A stretch of 64,000 nucleotides of DNA, taken from assembly GCA_021613535.1 (NCBI GenBank), contig CP075493.1, positions 3,658,001 through 3,722,000 of the forward strand. The letters are read 5' to 3'. The position numbers were made by a program, and so were the translations under genes. A model generated the notes under the pieces. It ran no database searches, had not been told where the DNA came from, and saw only the letters and a program-made list of their open reading frames with translations. Below are positions 1-13,079 of this stretch, piece after piece (within the stretch, counting starts at the first letter, position 1; the number at the start of each line of letters is the position of its first letter). The DNA is from Adineta vaga (Eukaryota; Rotifera).

Positions 1-1816
1 GAAAAATCGAGGAAAAAGTCGTTTGTAAGGTATAAATATAAATAAATGAGCCATTTTCACTATTCTTTTCTAACACACACACACACACACATTCATCAGT
101 GTAATAGCCTACGGAAATCTGAGAAAAGTTGCTCACGGTTCATGACATTTTCTCACTATGACTATTGCTGTATTATCTCGAGTAATATAATTGATGAAGA
201 ATGTTTCTTGTCATCATCGTCATCTATTAATTTCACAAATTCAAACATAGGATCGGAAAATTGAGTAAAAAAAGAAGGAGATAAATCATTATTTTGTCTT
301 TAGAAAACTCTCTCTCTTCTATACAATGTGTTCTTACTAAATATTCGCTTCACTTAATCACATAATCATGTATATAAATATATGCTTTATTTCACTGATG
401 TTGTGACAATAGATCGTGTATCTCTATCTATATACGTAGAGAAATATCTCTCTTTTCTTTGTCATAATGACATTTTACATATGTAACGATCTTAGATGTC
501 GAATCATAATTATTTCAATGGCATATGATATTCAAAGGTGTACTGACGTCAAGATGTCGACTGATCAATTAGTTTCTGTCACATAGAATATGATCGAGAT
601 GAAATTATATGATTTTTAAAAATGATTGGCGGACGCTTTGGGATAATTGATCAGGTATCCGATAGACAGTTAAATAGGTCGTTATTCTGTACTATAACTA
701 TGAAAAATTCAAATACAATAGACGACGATAGTAAGAAGATAAGAGATTATTGGCCTTGTCACCACAACAGCAACAGAATTGGTAAAGACATATCGGCTCC
801 CATAGAGTACATTCTTTTATAAATGCAAACAGCCGGTCGACGATCGAAAGGGAAAGACGATCTAAGTCTTTCTTCTATTTTTTTTATCTCTTATTGTCTT
901 CTTATTTGCTTGTATACAAAGGGCGAAAATGGGCTAAAGATGAGCTAACACTACACAGCAAATAAAAAGAACAAGAAAAGAAACAATTTCTTTACGGATA
1001 AGAAAAAAAGAGAGAGAGAGAGAGAGAGAGGCATATGCAACAGATGGAATCGACCTTCGGGAATCAGATATTCATATAGAACAATAAACATTTGATTAAA
1101 AAAATCGCTTTCATCTATCTATCTATATAATATTATGTTATTATCAAAAACATTTTCTTGTTCTGATAATCAGTAGAAACGATTATTTGTATGTCAAATT
1201 AATAAATAATTTAGTTAGTTAATAAACATCTATAGCGACATATTAATCAACGGAGAGATATTCTTACGAAATCATTAGAAAATTAGTATCCTATTATATA
1301 AAATATTAAGGAAAATAATGCAACATACATTCTCATATATTCTTATAAATTAAATCACGTAAAAAACACATAAACACGAAGAAACTAACATCTAGACGTT
1401 TTTTTATTGTTCACTATATAAAACTATGTATGAAAGGTCAAATGAGAAACGTTTCAGTCAGATTATTTTCTTGTGTCGAAAAAGCTCTAAAAAATGATTA
1501 TTTGATTTGGTAAATTGTGTGTAATATTATTTTGTTTATAGTTGCATAAGAACAGTTGTAAATGAGCTAGAGATGTTAATTATATATTTTTGTATTGATT
1601 TGTACACTACTCGAGGGTATAATTCATTTCTGTCATCACTGAACGGTTGATTTCAACAAATGAATAAATCATTCATACAGAATATTCGAACGTTATCAAC
1701 AATTTCTTCCTGTTTTCAATCGTTATATACATTAGAGTAGAGTATTAATTATGTGACAAAATGTTTAGCTTCAATGAAAAGTTTTTTTTTGTAAAGAATG
1801 GAAACATTATGTTAGT
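1..1816. other. intergenic, no gene seen
   Basis: AT-rich non-coding sequence with only short accidental ORFs. It holds a (CA)n run at about 72-91 and an (AG)n run at about 1009-1030. The right part is the 3' flank of the prolyl 4-hydroxylase gene on the minus strand. I see no RNA gene or transposon here. Confidence 0.7.
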
Positions 1817-2905
1817 TTATTCTTCAGATGATACTGAAAATGGTCGTGCTCGTGTCCAAGCATTTAAACCCATTTTATAACCATTTTCACCTGGTGGACG
1901 TCCAGCATGATATGTCAAATAGTCAAGACGTCCTTCCTTATCAACATTCGACCAGAAGATACTGTTTCCAGGTATTGGACGAAATCGAATACCAGAACCA
2001 GTTGATTTTTCATCACAAAATAGAATATCACAAAGTTGTTCATGTAATGTTTCATTAAATCGAACTTCTATAAATTCAGTTTCACCTTTTGAACAATTTG
2101 CTTGAAGATAAGTAACAAATGTTGTTAATCGTTGACCACCATTTTTCAATAGATCTGCTTGCCAAAACCAATCATAATGAGGTTGAAACTAGAAGGATAG
2201 AAATCAAATCTTGTCTATTTATGAAACTTTATCATACTTGTTGATCAGGTGTATATTTAACTATTTGGAATGGTTCGATACGTTCTACTTCAATATTTCC
2301 TTGAAATTGAGCAAATCTTTGTTCGATACATTTTACAACAGATGTTTGATGTCGTTTAAGATTTGCCGAGCTTGACGTTCGATAAGTATCATAGTTATGT
2401 GCTCCATTGACATCATAGACTTTCGAAGGATGAAATAACGGTTCTCTAGTATAGATATAATACAATATTATATATAAATATATATATATATATATAATAG
2501 TTGTTTTTCAACATACGCTAATTCACTCAAATGTTCGATTTCATTTCTAGTAAGAAATTGTTCAATATAGATAATCAATGGTTTTCGTGTAATAATTCGA
2601 GTGTGGTATCGATGATGAGGACATTCTTGTTCATATTGAGATAAATGATAATTAACAGAACCATCTATGCGTTTAATATGTTCTTCTTTATCAATAATCA
2701 ACTGTGTAGGTTGAATTATTAGTTGTCGAAGATATATTTGAAAAGTAGTTAAACATTTTATAATACTTAGGAGACCATAATCAAATAACGGAGAAGTAAT
2801 CTCTTGTGGATAATAAACAGTAAAAAGACAGAGGGAAATGATGATCATAAGGCCTACTATTAAATAAATCATAGTTATAGAATATTTTCTAATACTATCG
2901 ATCAT
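1817..2905 (-). CDS. membrane-anchored prolyl 4-hydroxylase (2-oxoglutarate/Fe(II) dioxygenase)
   Basis: Three exons read 2905-2517, 2445-2238 and 2188-1817 (322 aa); donors are GTATGT and GTATGA, and phases close exactly. Residues about 10-32 form one hydrophobic segment after a short basic N-terminus, suggesting a type II ER membrane anchor. The C-terminal half is the prolyl 4-hydroxylase catalytic core: HYD (His203, Asp205) and the distal His293 in YHAGRPP are the expected iron ligands, and Lys304 the 2-oxoglutarate-binding lysine, within YHAGRPPGENGYK. The family hydroxylates proline in collagen-like or other ER substrates using 2-oxoglutarate, O2 and ascorbate. The substrate here cannot be told. 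The peptide-substrate-binding domain of collagen P4H alpha is not obvious, so a P4HTM-like or stand-alone enzyme is possible. Confidence 0.88.
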
Positions 2906-3958
2906 ACGTACCTGATAATATACGACTTATATACATTATTATCGTATATGATTTTTACAAGGATTATTGATCATTACATTTGATTAATATCATTATGTTT
3001 ATATCTGCAGATTTTTACATCCTACAAAATTCTTATCTAAAAATAATCAAACATTTCTTTCAATGACTAAGATTTATGACTGAATAGTTCGAACAATCTT
3101 ATTATTTCAAATTCCATTGTTGTTAAGTAAACAGCATGCAAAACGAATCGTAAACGCGCATGTTCGAAAAACGAGAGCAGTAACATTTTTTTTGTTTGTA
3201 CAGAAGAAAAAGAAACTATTCGATAGTTAAAATGTATGAGAATGGATGAGTACAGACGTGAGTCTTTATGTTAATAGTTGAGAATTCGTCGATATTCAGT
3301 CTTGTTTGGTTATTTGTTAAAGTATTTCTTCGAAGAAATCAGCACAAAATTCTAATTCTTATACCTCAATCGTTGGAATAATACGCATATAAAAGTATAT
3401 GTAGAAATGAATATCTATGTTTTTCATGTTAGATCATATTCAATTGTAGTGATGACACAATTCTATGTTATTTAGAAAAATCTCTGAATAAGATCAAATT
3501 AATAGTGAAGATATTGAAGATGTAATTCGACTAGCAGATTGTTTGTGAGTAACATATATATCAATAACATACAGCATAGTTAGAATGTACTGATTAACTT
3601 CGTTCAAAACTTCAACAATATGAATAGTATCAAAAATTGATATGTGAAAGTTTAATAAAATAAGGTTGAGAATAGACGACATTTTGTACGGTTCAAACTC
3701 GAAATAGGAAATAACTGTGATAGACTTTAATGTACTTCATGAGATTTTAATTCATAGGTATGCAAATTAATAATCAAACTCATTCAAAGATATTCTCAGT
3801 CTCGTTTTCATTTATTATAAGTATGAAATCTAGATTGATGATAAAAACTGCATGTAAATGATATTGGAATCGTTTAAGATGAGGTAGACACAGTCAGTCC
3901 AATTGCGAAAAATAAACGAACATAGCAAAAACATATGTAAAAATACTGAAAGAAAGTT
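2906..3958. other. intergenic, no gene seen
   Basis: AT-rich sequence upstream of the prolyl 4-hydroxylase gene and downstream of the next minus-strand gene. A 62-codon minus ORF at 3494-3682 has no recognisable domain or splice context. Presumed promoter and 3' flank. Confidence 0.6.
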
Positions 3959-4628
3959 TTAAAAAACACTAGACATTGTGCCACGGTGTTGATAACTGCT
4001 AGCATGGAATTGAACAGGATTTTTCGGTGACCTTTGTGATGTTGCTTCTGCAGGAATATTTGCTAACGCATCCAAGACTTCAAACTGCGAAAAATTGAAT
4101 ACACAGGAACCAAATGCACCACTAATAGCAATTGGATTCACTGTATGTTTGAGAAAACAGAATGCATCCAACAAAATGGAATCAAACAAGGACACATAAC
4201 AAGCAAGTAGCATGTTGATTCTCCACCGGGACATGAGTCAAACGATACGCATTTGGGATTAGTTTCTATATAACTAATATCCGAAAGAAAGATCATAGAA
4301 TCAGAGCGATCTGTTTGACATCCGCATAAATGATCTTGACGAGTCTGAATTAATCGCGTTTTAGTTAAATCTACTGTATACGTTGGGCCACAACCACATG
4401 CTTTCTGTTCACATTCATATGTTTGACGTAAATCCTCTGTTTCGCTGATTCTAAAAATACTATTGGTTGGCTGGCTTGTCACAGGTGAAGATGATCCCAG
4501 TATACTCCTAAGAATGAAATTTTATTCATAGTATGCCTAGTATAAATAGTTGATATTCCTAAATAAAATACTTACATTTCATATGCAGTCTTTCGATTCA
4601 TTAGTATCTCAACTGCTTCATATGACAT
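3959..4628 (-). CDS. small Cys-rich protein, possible bacterial-PH-like domain
   Basis: Proposed exons 4628-4576, 4507-4227 and 4140-3959 give 171 aa with phases that close. The first intron has a GTAAGT donor. The second intron (GTGGAG...CATACAG, 86 nt) is my choice: reading through it gives a stop at 4138 and a 140-aa product instead. The central part has a repeated Cys pattern (CEQKACGCG, CGC) followed by YTVDLTKTRL and then MIFLSDISYIE. This resembles the 'y.LT..R.i....i.L.dI..i' strand pattern of bPH-type pleckstrin-like folds, and the spliced C-terminus (FSQFEVLDALANIP) could be the closing helix. No signal peptide. Function unknown; the fold assignment is inference. Confidence 0.55.
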
Positions 4629-5854
4629 GAAATTGTTGTTGGAAAATTCTGTTGTGATGAGCAATAAGAAAGAACACATTCGCCGAAAGATTTATCTTTG
4701 TTGATATAGTGATGGAGCTGTACTCATATTACTCTATCATTATCATCCAATGAAAAGTTTTTTTTGTTTAATATCATCGAAGAAAACGATAAATATCATG
4801 CTTTACCTAGATTTTTATCAATATTACGTTACATGTTGACAAGAAAAAGTCATTTCAGTTTATGTAATGAGAGAGAGTTTGAATATAGTTCATTAAACTC
4901 TATGTATCGGCGTACGAACAATTCGTCACAAATGTGTTATAATTAATTAACATTGAAACATTCTCTCTTATTAGTGGACATAGCTACAAATATAATTCAA
5001 TTCATAAGAAAACCACACCATTATCAACAATCCTGTTACTAATATCAACTGAAACCCAATATTCTGATGCTATTTCGAACAAGAAAATATTAACTAATTT
5101 GAAAACATGACACAAAATTTAAACTACGAAAAGAATTTATTAGACAGATTTTAAAAGGAAGACATTATTCCATCGGACAAAAACATCATTTTGTTCGAAA
5201 TATTAAGCGGTTTTTCAATGTCATCAATCAAGTGGAGATTCAAGCAAACTTCAGCTTTACAGAAAGATTCTACAAATGAGCTGATGGTCTTTATCATAGT
5301 TCATTTAGTAAATATTCATCTCTTTATTTTAAAATATGTTTATTTTTGTTAATGAAAATTCAAAGTGTTTTTCTTGAAAACAGATTATTTCGCAACAATG
5401 ATGGTTATGTAAAATGATTATTACGTTTTACAAATATAACCACTTTCATGAGATGTTTATCTCTCTCCTTCTACCAGTAAATTTTGTTAATCTTATTACA
5501 ATTATTGAATTCTGCGATGAATTATCGAGTCACGTAAGTATCATTACATAGTGATAAGCTATTGAAACAATATGATACAAAACCAGAAAATAGTGTTTAT
5601 CTGTATGCAATTCGAGTAGTTCAAAACAAAAGATAAGTAATGACCTATATTAATGTCTCGATGATGATTGCAAATTACTTTTGAGGCTAATATGAGTATA
5701 TGAAAAATGGGAATAATACATTTTTCATATGCAATGTTGCCTCCCTATGAATATTGTTATACAAAACAATAAATAAATGAATTTTGATTGTTAAATACAT
5801 AAAAATTTATTTCTAGATAAAAATCATACATATAAATCTTGAGATGCGATTACT
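4629..5854. other. intergenic, no gene seen
   Basis: AT-rich DNA between the PH-like protein gene and the small membrane protein gene, both minus. Only short ORFs (for example 4764-4946 plus) without domains or splice support. Confidence 0.6.
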
Positions 5855-6243
5855 TCAATTATAAACAGTATCTGTTGTTGAATAATAGTTATAATAAGAC
5901 ATAAAAACATTATAAATGACTAGACCTGCGATTGCAACCAAAGCAACAAACACTAAAAAATATTCTTGTGGTTTTAGTCTTATTGAACGTGGTCGTTCTC
6001 GACTAGCATGTTGTCGCAATGGTGGCTTTTTCTCTCGATAGGTATGACGTTGACTCTGTAAGGACCGTTTTTCTCTTCCAGATGCGAGTCCATATGTAGC
6101 AAGTAATGAATTGAGACGTAACCTAGATATGAAAGAATAAAGAAAAAGATCGATATTCTGTTTTCTATCATTTCACATTCATCCAACAAACACGAGCAAT
6201 TCAGATATATGTATACTATTACAACATCAAACTAAACTCACAT
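5855..6243 (-). CDS. small single-pass membrane protein (89 aa)
   Basis: Exon 2 (6122-5855) encodes a basic, Arg/Lys/Gln-rich N-terminal half, then one hydrophobic span (FLVFVALVAIAGLVIYNVF) and a short Tyr-rich tail ending at TGA. The start codon appears to be split by an intron: exon 1 ends ...CACC AT at 6242, a GTGAGT donor follows, and the acceptor CTAG supplies G TTA CGT, giving M-L-R-L-N. The basic side preceding the span predicts a cytoplasmic N-terminus. The size and layout resemble vertebrate small integral membrane proteins, but I do not recognise a specific family. If the split start is wrong, the first internal Met is too late to keep the basic half. Confidence 0.6.
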
Positions 6244-6631
6244 GGTGAAACTTTTCCAACAAGAAAAGAAGCTCAATCTAAAATAGAACTATAAAGTTCA
6301 TGTGTCTTGTTTTATTTATGCAAGAGTTTGAAGAAATTAGAGGATTATAATTTATTGTTGAATATAAATAGAACGCAAATATGTATTAGTTTCCAGTTTA
6401 ATTGTTCTCATGGCAAGTTGCTTTTTTTAAAAAGAAATTGTTATGTTAAAGACGAAAATAATGTTTGTACAAAGAAACGAGAGAGAAATCACTTGAATGT
6501 ATAATAAGAATGAGAAATATAAATTTACAATTGAAGAATGATGATCTTGATTAAGATAATAGGGAAAAACTAAGCTGTTTTTTTTATATGTTTTGATACA
6601 TTAAATGAGCAGAAGAAATCCATGTGAACGT
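6244..6631. other. intergenic, no gene seen
   Basis: Short AT-rich interval containing the 5' end of the small membrane protein gene and the 3' flank of the NBR1-type gene. A 65-codon plus ORF (6307-6504) has no domain and no splice context. Confidence 0.55.
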
Positions 6632-9600
6632 CTAATGACGATGAGCAAACCAATCTGTCTCTTCAGTGCTATCGATGGTTAAAATTTCGACAACTTTGTT
6701 CAAATCATTGTTATTTTCTGTCAATAAACGTTGATTTTTTTGACGATTAACAAAGCCCATTTCAATTAAAATTTTCATTGGATCATTTGTTAAAATCGAT
6801 GTTTCTTCTTCATCTACATGCTCAAAATGATCATCATTGATAGCTACATTAACTGTTTCAATAACTGGTTCTTGTTGTTGTTGTTGAACAGGTGCCGAAG
6901 GTATCTATAAGAAGTATTAACTGTTATTCAATCTATAAGAAAGTAGAAGATCAAACCTCATCGTTTGCTTGTAATGTATTGAAAATGGCTTTTGCTGTTG
7001 AACCTGCTTGTTTAGCAACACTAAAGATATTCGTTACGACTGAATCAACAAAATCCAATGATTGACTAAAATATAGGTATGAAAGTTTACATGCTTGAAG
7101 ACGTGTTTAGTACACTTACTTAGCCCGTAAGGATTGTTGTTGACGTTCTTCGTTATTATTTCGAAGAGCAGGTCTTAATGCAATTAATGGCATTTCATTG
7201 GGCATTTCTAATGTAAGTGGTACTGCTGTAGTGGTAAATGTTGATATGCTATCATTATCACTATCGTTTGTATTTCGTGATGTGTTAATTAGTGATTCAG
7301 TTTGAGTATCGGTAGAACTGAAGCGACTTAAACTGAAACTTGACTAAAATAGATGCAAGTTATTAGTAAGGCTAGTGACAGATTGAATATACTTACACGA
7401 ACAGAACTACTGTCTGCTGATGAATTGTATGGTTTTGAAAGATCAAAGCAAGATGGTAATGGTACATCAACAAATTCGAATGTTTCTTTGACTTCCATGA
7501 TTGGTTCTAAAAAAAAGAGTAAAGAACATGTACAAAATGTTTCTTCAAAGTGTTTTTTATAGAAAGAGAAAACAAACAAAATGAAGAAAACATATTTCAG
7601 AAGAAATACGGATGCACTACGTGTTTGTAAGTTTTTCTTATTATTAATACTTACGAGATACTGTGGTTGTTGTTGCTGTTTTGGAACCAACTTGAATGGA
7701 ACACCAAATCATTGGGCCAAATGTTCGTTGACGAAAGGAAAGGATCCATTTACTTTCATAAGTACCAGCGTCACTAGCACACATATAATCTACTGTAATC
7801 AATGCTCGATCATGTGGTGCCGTGACAGGAATAACTGGTTGACGAACGATTTTGATACCATCAGCAAGATTGATCAATTCAATATCATCACTGCTCCATG
7901 GCAGAGAACCATCGTTAAGAAGAATCCAACCTTTGCGAAATACTTGTCCAGCTTCCATAGGTGTACCATCTGGTGTATTTTCATCAGCAATGAATCGAGC
8001 TGAATATGGACTGAAAAAGAAAAATCATTTTTTAGACGATTTATTCAAATTTTCTATAAAACTTCACGACTTGTAAATGTTTACGAACGATGTAAAAGAT
8101 AAAGAGACTATAAAATATGAACCTACCGAAGTAATTTAAGTTTCTCTTCGATTTTTAAAACGTCTCGTAAGTTTCCATGGCATGTTGCTATTTGAAGATC
8201 ATTATAAAGAGCAGCAATTTTGACTTTCATTGGTGCAAAAAAACGAAGAACATCTGCTGGATCCGATCTGTAAGAAAGAAAAAAAATTGAATACATATTT
8301 ATAACGATTTATTTATTATACCGATCGTAAGTTTTAATTGTTGTTTGATTTGATGATCGTTTACTCTCTTTCTTAGCATTGTGACGTTGCTGTTCTCGTC
8401 GATGTTTTCGTTTAAGTGAACGTTTTTCTGATGATGATAATAAATCCTTTAGAAAGCAAAAAAGACAATTTGTTGTTGTATAATATTCCTATTTCCTCTA
8501 TTGTTCTTACGTCAGTTGTACACTCCGTAATATGATTTCGTGAAAATAAAGGTAGAAGTACTTGTTCATCTGTACGTTGTTTCTTAATATTCTAAAATAC
8601 AATCGATTATATTCAATATTAGAGATGAGAAGAGCTTAGAATATACTTGTGGTTCCGTATCACCATTGGCCACTGTTAATGTTCGAACATTTGCAGCAAG
8701 TTGTTCATAACAATCTTGACTTTTTGATTTTTTACTGATCGTCATCTTTTTCAATGGCACAATCAACTAGAAACGAGAAAGGAAAGAGTCATTCTGATTT
8801 TTTTTGTACATCATTTTTGAACATACAGGAGCAACTGGTTGTGGTAATGATGGACTATTATCAGCTTTCGGTGCTATTGGTATTTCAAGTATTTCATTAA
8901 CTTCATCATTCATTTCATAATTGAAACAAACTTCAATTAATGTTTCGTTGAGTTCATTCAACTAGAGAAACAAATAATGATAGATCAATGAAGTATATAC
9001 AAAAACGAAATCATTTACATCTTCATTTGAACCATCACTTGTTTTCTTTGTTTGAAGAAGATATTGAATTGCTTGTCGAATAGATGCAGTAAATAATAAT
9101 CGAAAATGATGTGCTTCAATACATTGATGACATTTGGAAAAAAGTTTAAGTAAAGAATTGTATTCCTACAATAGAATGTTTAATAAATAAATTATAAGAA
9201 GAAGAGAACAAACAAACGAACCATTGTTGTTGTTTTTGTTGAATTCGAACTTTTCATTTGTTCGAATTGATTTTGAAGATTTTTCAAACCATTTTGTACA
9301 ATAAACTAAATGAAGATTTCGTTTTAAAAAAAAACATTTTCATTCGTATGGATTAACATACACGTTGAATAAGTGATCGAATCCAACCATAGGATTCCAT
9401 TGAATTCGAATAATTTGTTCGTAAAAATTCGTCATCATCTAATTGATTGACACGATCTTCTGGTAACAGTTTATCTTTATGTTTTTGAGAGAATGTTGTA
9501 TTAGTATCGAATGCCTAAAAATGAGAGATAGATTTTATTCAAATTAGAATCCTGAAAAAATCATATAACTTACGATTGCGAGTGTATTTAATAAGGTAAT

Positions 9601-10467
9601 TGGTACAGGTGCATAGCGCAGACGAATACCAACTAAATCAACAAGTAATTCTGTCATATTGAATATGCCCATTTGAATTTCATGTGGCCAGGAAAATACC
9701 GACTGAGTAGTATGTAGCTAAAAAAAATAGTATAAATATTATTCAGTTTGTCAAAAAAAAAAAGTTATATTCTGCGATGATGAATTGTATTTACTTACTT
9801 TTCGAAAAGCTTCGGGTACAATAGCTTCAGTAAATTGTTTACAATCCGCATTTGAATCAAGTTTGCCTTCAAATAAAAAATCAACGATTAGATGAAAATA
9901 AAAACAATTACACATTGATCACAACTACCTTCTTGTGCTAATAAAATTGCTGATGTTAAACAAACACCTAAGGCTTCGTCTAATTTAATCGGTATGTACC
10001 ATTTATCAACGAGAATATTATTTCGAAGATTTTGAAGTTTATCTGATGGAAAAACAGTGAATTTTGGAATATGAATTTCTTGTTGGTTTTTTCCGATATG
10101 ATATATTCCATCAAATTTATGTACATTATCAATATAAACAGCCAATGATAATGATTTCAGACCATGATCTCGAGCATACTAGAAAAGTGCAATACATATT
10201 GACATACAAAAAACGAAAGTTTTAAACGAGATTTACTTTGACATTCATATCAAATTCATCTTTATTTTCAATACGAATTTCTTCTTGTTCCTCGTCAATC
10301 ATACATATTTTAAACTTTTTGTCTGTATTTCGACAAAGATGTTGAACCTAGGAAATAGTAACAGATACAATTGATGATGTCTTACTGATCAATGTACTTA
10401 CATATTGAACTAATCCATTCCAATCTGTTACTTCAACCGGTAATTGTTTAGTAGTAGTGTCAGCCAT
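6632..10467 (-). CDS. NBR1: NBR1-type autophagy receptor (PB1 + USP9X-like helical region + FW + UBA)
   Basis: Eighteen exons from ATG 10467 to TAG 6632; every phase closes (898 aa). Exon ends in order: 10402, 10347-10237, 10178-9929, 9866-9799, 9717-9574, 9514-9362, 9305-9222, 9165-9019, 8961-8827, 8766-8647, 8591-8511, 8446-8322, 8267-8127, 8010-7655, 7506-7397, 7343-7120, 7065-6957, 6904-6632. Residues 1-90 look like a PB1 domain with an acidic OPCA-type stretch (MIDEEQEEIRIENKDEFD). Residues about 545-650 match the NBR1 FW (four-tryptophan) domain (DGTPMEAGQVFRKGWILLNDG). The last 45 residues look like a UBA (MKILIEMGFVNRQKNQRLL). FEFVDV after the FW domain is a possible LIR. NBR1 binds ubiquitinated cargo and ATG8 in selective autophagy. 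The ZZ finger is missing; about residues 105-330 instead resemble the helical N-terminal region of USP9X/fat facets. Confidence 0.85.
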
Positions 10468-11497
10468 ATTAGATGGCAAATGTGTCGTTTATTCTGCGTC
10501 GAAAGAAATTAAAAAAAATAAAAATCTAAAGATATTTGTATATATATATACATGAAAAGTGCATAAAGGTGCGTCGAGAATATTACTAATATTCAAACTA
10601 AACACGCGCTCGTAAGATATAGTTAACGTTGTGCAAGACACAGATAGACTAGACTCCTTCGAGAAGAAAGAAAGAAAAGAAAAGAACGCATATGACGAAG
10701 TTGTAGAATAGAGAAATGAGAGGGAGAGAGAAAAAAACAGTGAGTAAATATATCGACGGTTATTATGTTGTGTTCTTGAATCATATGGTAGCTTAGTTTA
10801 AAATGGAGAAAGAAAGAAATAAAAGGGAATTAACAATAGTGAGGGTAGACATGTACGTCGAGAATATAAATGAAAATGTTTCTTGCTCGAAAAAAAACAA
10901 GCTGATCTAGTTCTGGTGATCGAAAGGGAAATAGATTGAAAAAACTCGGATGAAACGTTTACAGTTCTCTTAATATACTCATTTTTCTTTTACGATTGAA
11001 GAAAAGTTTCTCGATTTGATTTGGAAGTTGGATAACGAATACATAGCAACATAAACTTTGCGTTGCAGTAAACTTTCTCTGTCGCAAACAACACCTAAAT
11101 CTCCTTTAATCTATTATCGTGTTCAAACTAATCTACAATTCCTGAAACTGCATTCACAAATATCTTCGTTGCACTTTCTCTCTCTCTCGGAAATAACATT
11201 GTAATCAAGCTCATAAATGCCTGAGAAACATATATCGAATGCGATAAGTTTCAGACACAAGAGAAACTTTCATTTAGAATCATAATATTGCCAAATTCTA
11301 TTCATTGATCTCTCATCTAAAAAGAAAAAGAAAGCTTTTCAATAGATACTGTTTTTCTTTAGTTGATGTTTTTATTTTTCTTTATTCTTATTCTCCTCAA
11401 GAGATATGAATAATGACGATATACAGCAAAACAAAACAAGAAAGAAAATAACAATATGTTCGTTGCCGTTATCGTATTTTATATAATATCTTGTGTT
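10468..11497. other. intergenic, promoter region of the NBR1-type gene
   Basis: Non-coding; contains purine-rich runs (about 10660-10735) upstream of the NBR1-type start and the 3' flank of RPS11. No ORF with domain support. Confidence 0.6.
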
Positions 11498-12147
<650 letters not shown>

Positions 12148-13079
12148 TGTTGATCAAAAATGATGGATAACAACAGTGAAATAGATCTAAAAGAAAGAAA
12201 ATATTATAGAAGCAGATATAGGAAACTCTTCGCTATGATTAGAGTCATCTAGCTAAGAAGATAATCGATTTCGATGTGGTTGTTCGACCTCACCAATACT
12301 CGCCATAAAAATTCCAAACGAGTCTCCGTTTGTCAATTAAGAAATAAAAGAAAAATTAAGCTTCTTTATCAATGAAAAATTCTTCTAAACTTTTTTAATC
12401 ATGTATCAAAAGTTTTAATGAGGAAATACATTTGCATTATATTCGATAGATGTCACTGTCAAACACTCAACATAGTGAAAGGTAACTCAGTAGTATATAG
12501 TGATACAAATGAATCACATACATATTTTACTTCATTTGACTTAAGCTCAAGTAGTTGTAGGACAGTTTTAAAAAATCAGATAAGTAGTTTTATCAATCTC
12601 CAGGTCATAACAAATAAGTAACAGTTATTTTGCATTATTAGAAAAGAATATATATCCATTATTTGAATACATATAGATACCCTTTGGTTTGCTAAAATTT
12701 GTCATGTAAATCTACTCGACAGTTCTAATAATTTCTTTCACATATTTATTCCTTTCTAGACAAAGGAAAAAAACAACGTTCTTGCTATACTCGATAGCAT
12801 CTAGTTGATTAATAAATATTTGTTTATATATATATATATATATTTCACATGACTTTAACAGAAAAGCGAGTTAGATAAGATATCACTATACACCAAGTGA
12901 TAAAAAGAAAAACTGCTATACTCTCTTCCTTTTCTTGTAACATCTAATCTGATTGTGAAATAATGAGTTGACAGTGAGATTTATTCAATGAATATCAATT
13001 ATTTAAAAAAAGACTTTTCCTCTGCTTGATTCAATCAAACAAAAAAATCTTAATGTATAAATGCGACATGTTTTATATA
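12148..13079. other. intergenic, RPS11 promoter side
   Basis: Non-coding AT-rich DNA with an (AT)n microsatellite near 12826-12842. Includes the RPS11 upstream region and the 3' flank of the Cys-rich membrane protein. A 67-codon plus ORF at 12418 has no features. Confidence 0.6.

Noticed and set aside
46-264. 72-codon plus ORF at the window start
   Set aside because: Contains the (CA)n run and no domain or splice signals.
4138-4507. read-through version of the PH-like gene ending at 4138
   Set aside because: It gives a sudden hydrophobic Cys-rich end, while splicing GTGGAG...ACAG restores a phase-correct, domain-like C-terminus. Kept only as an alternative.
7328-8076. overlapping plus-strand ORFs over the NBR1-type exons
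   Set aside because: They are antisense shadows of coding exons that splice cleanly on the minus strand.
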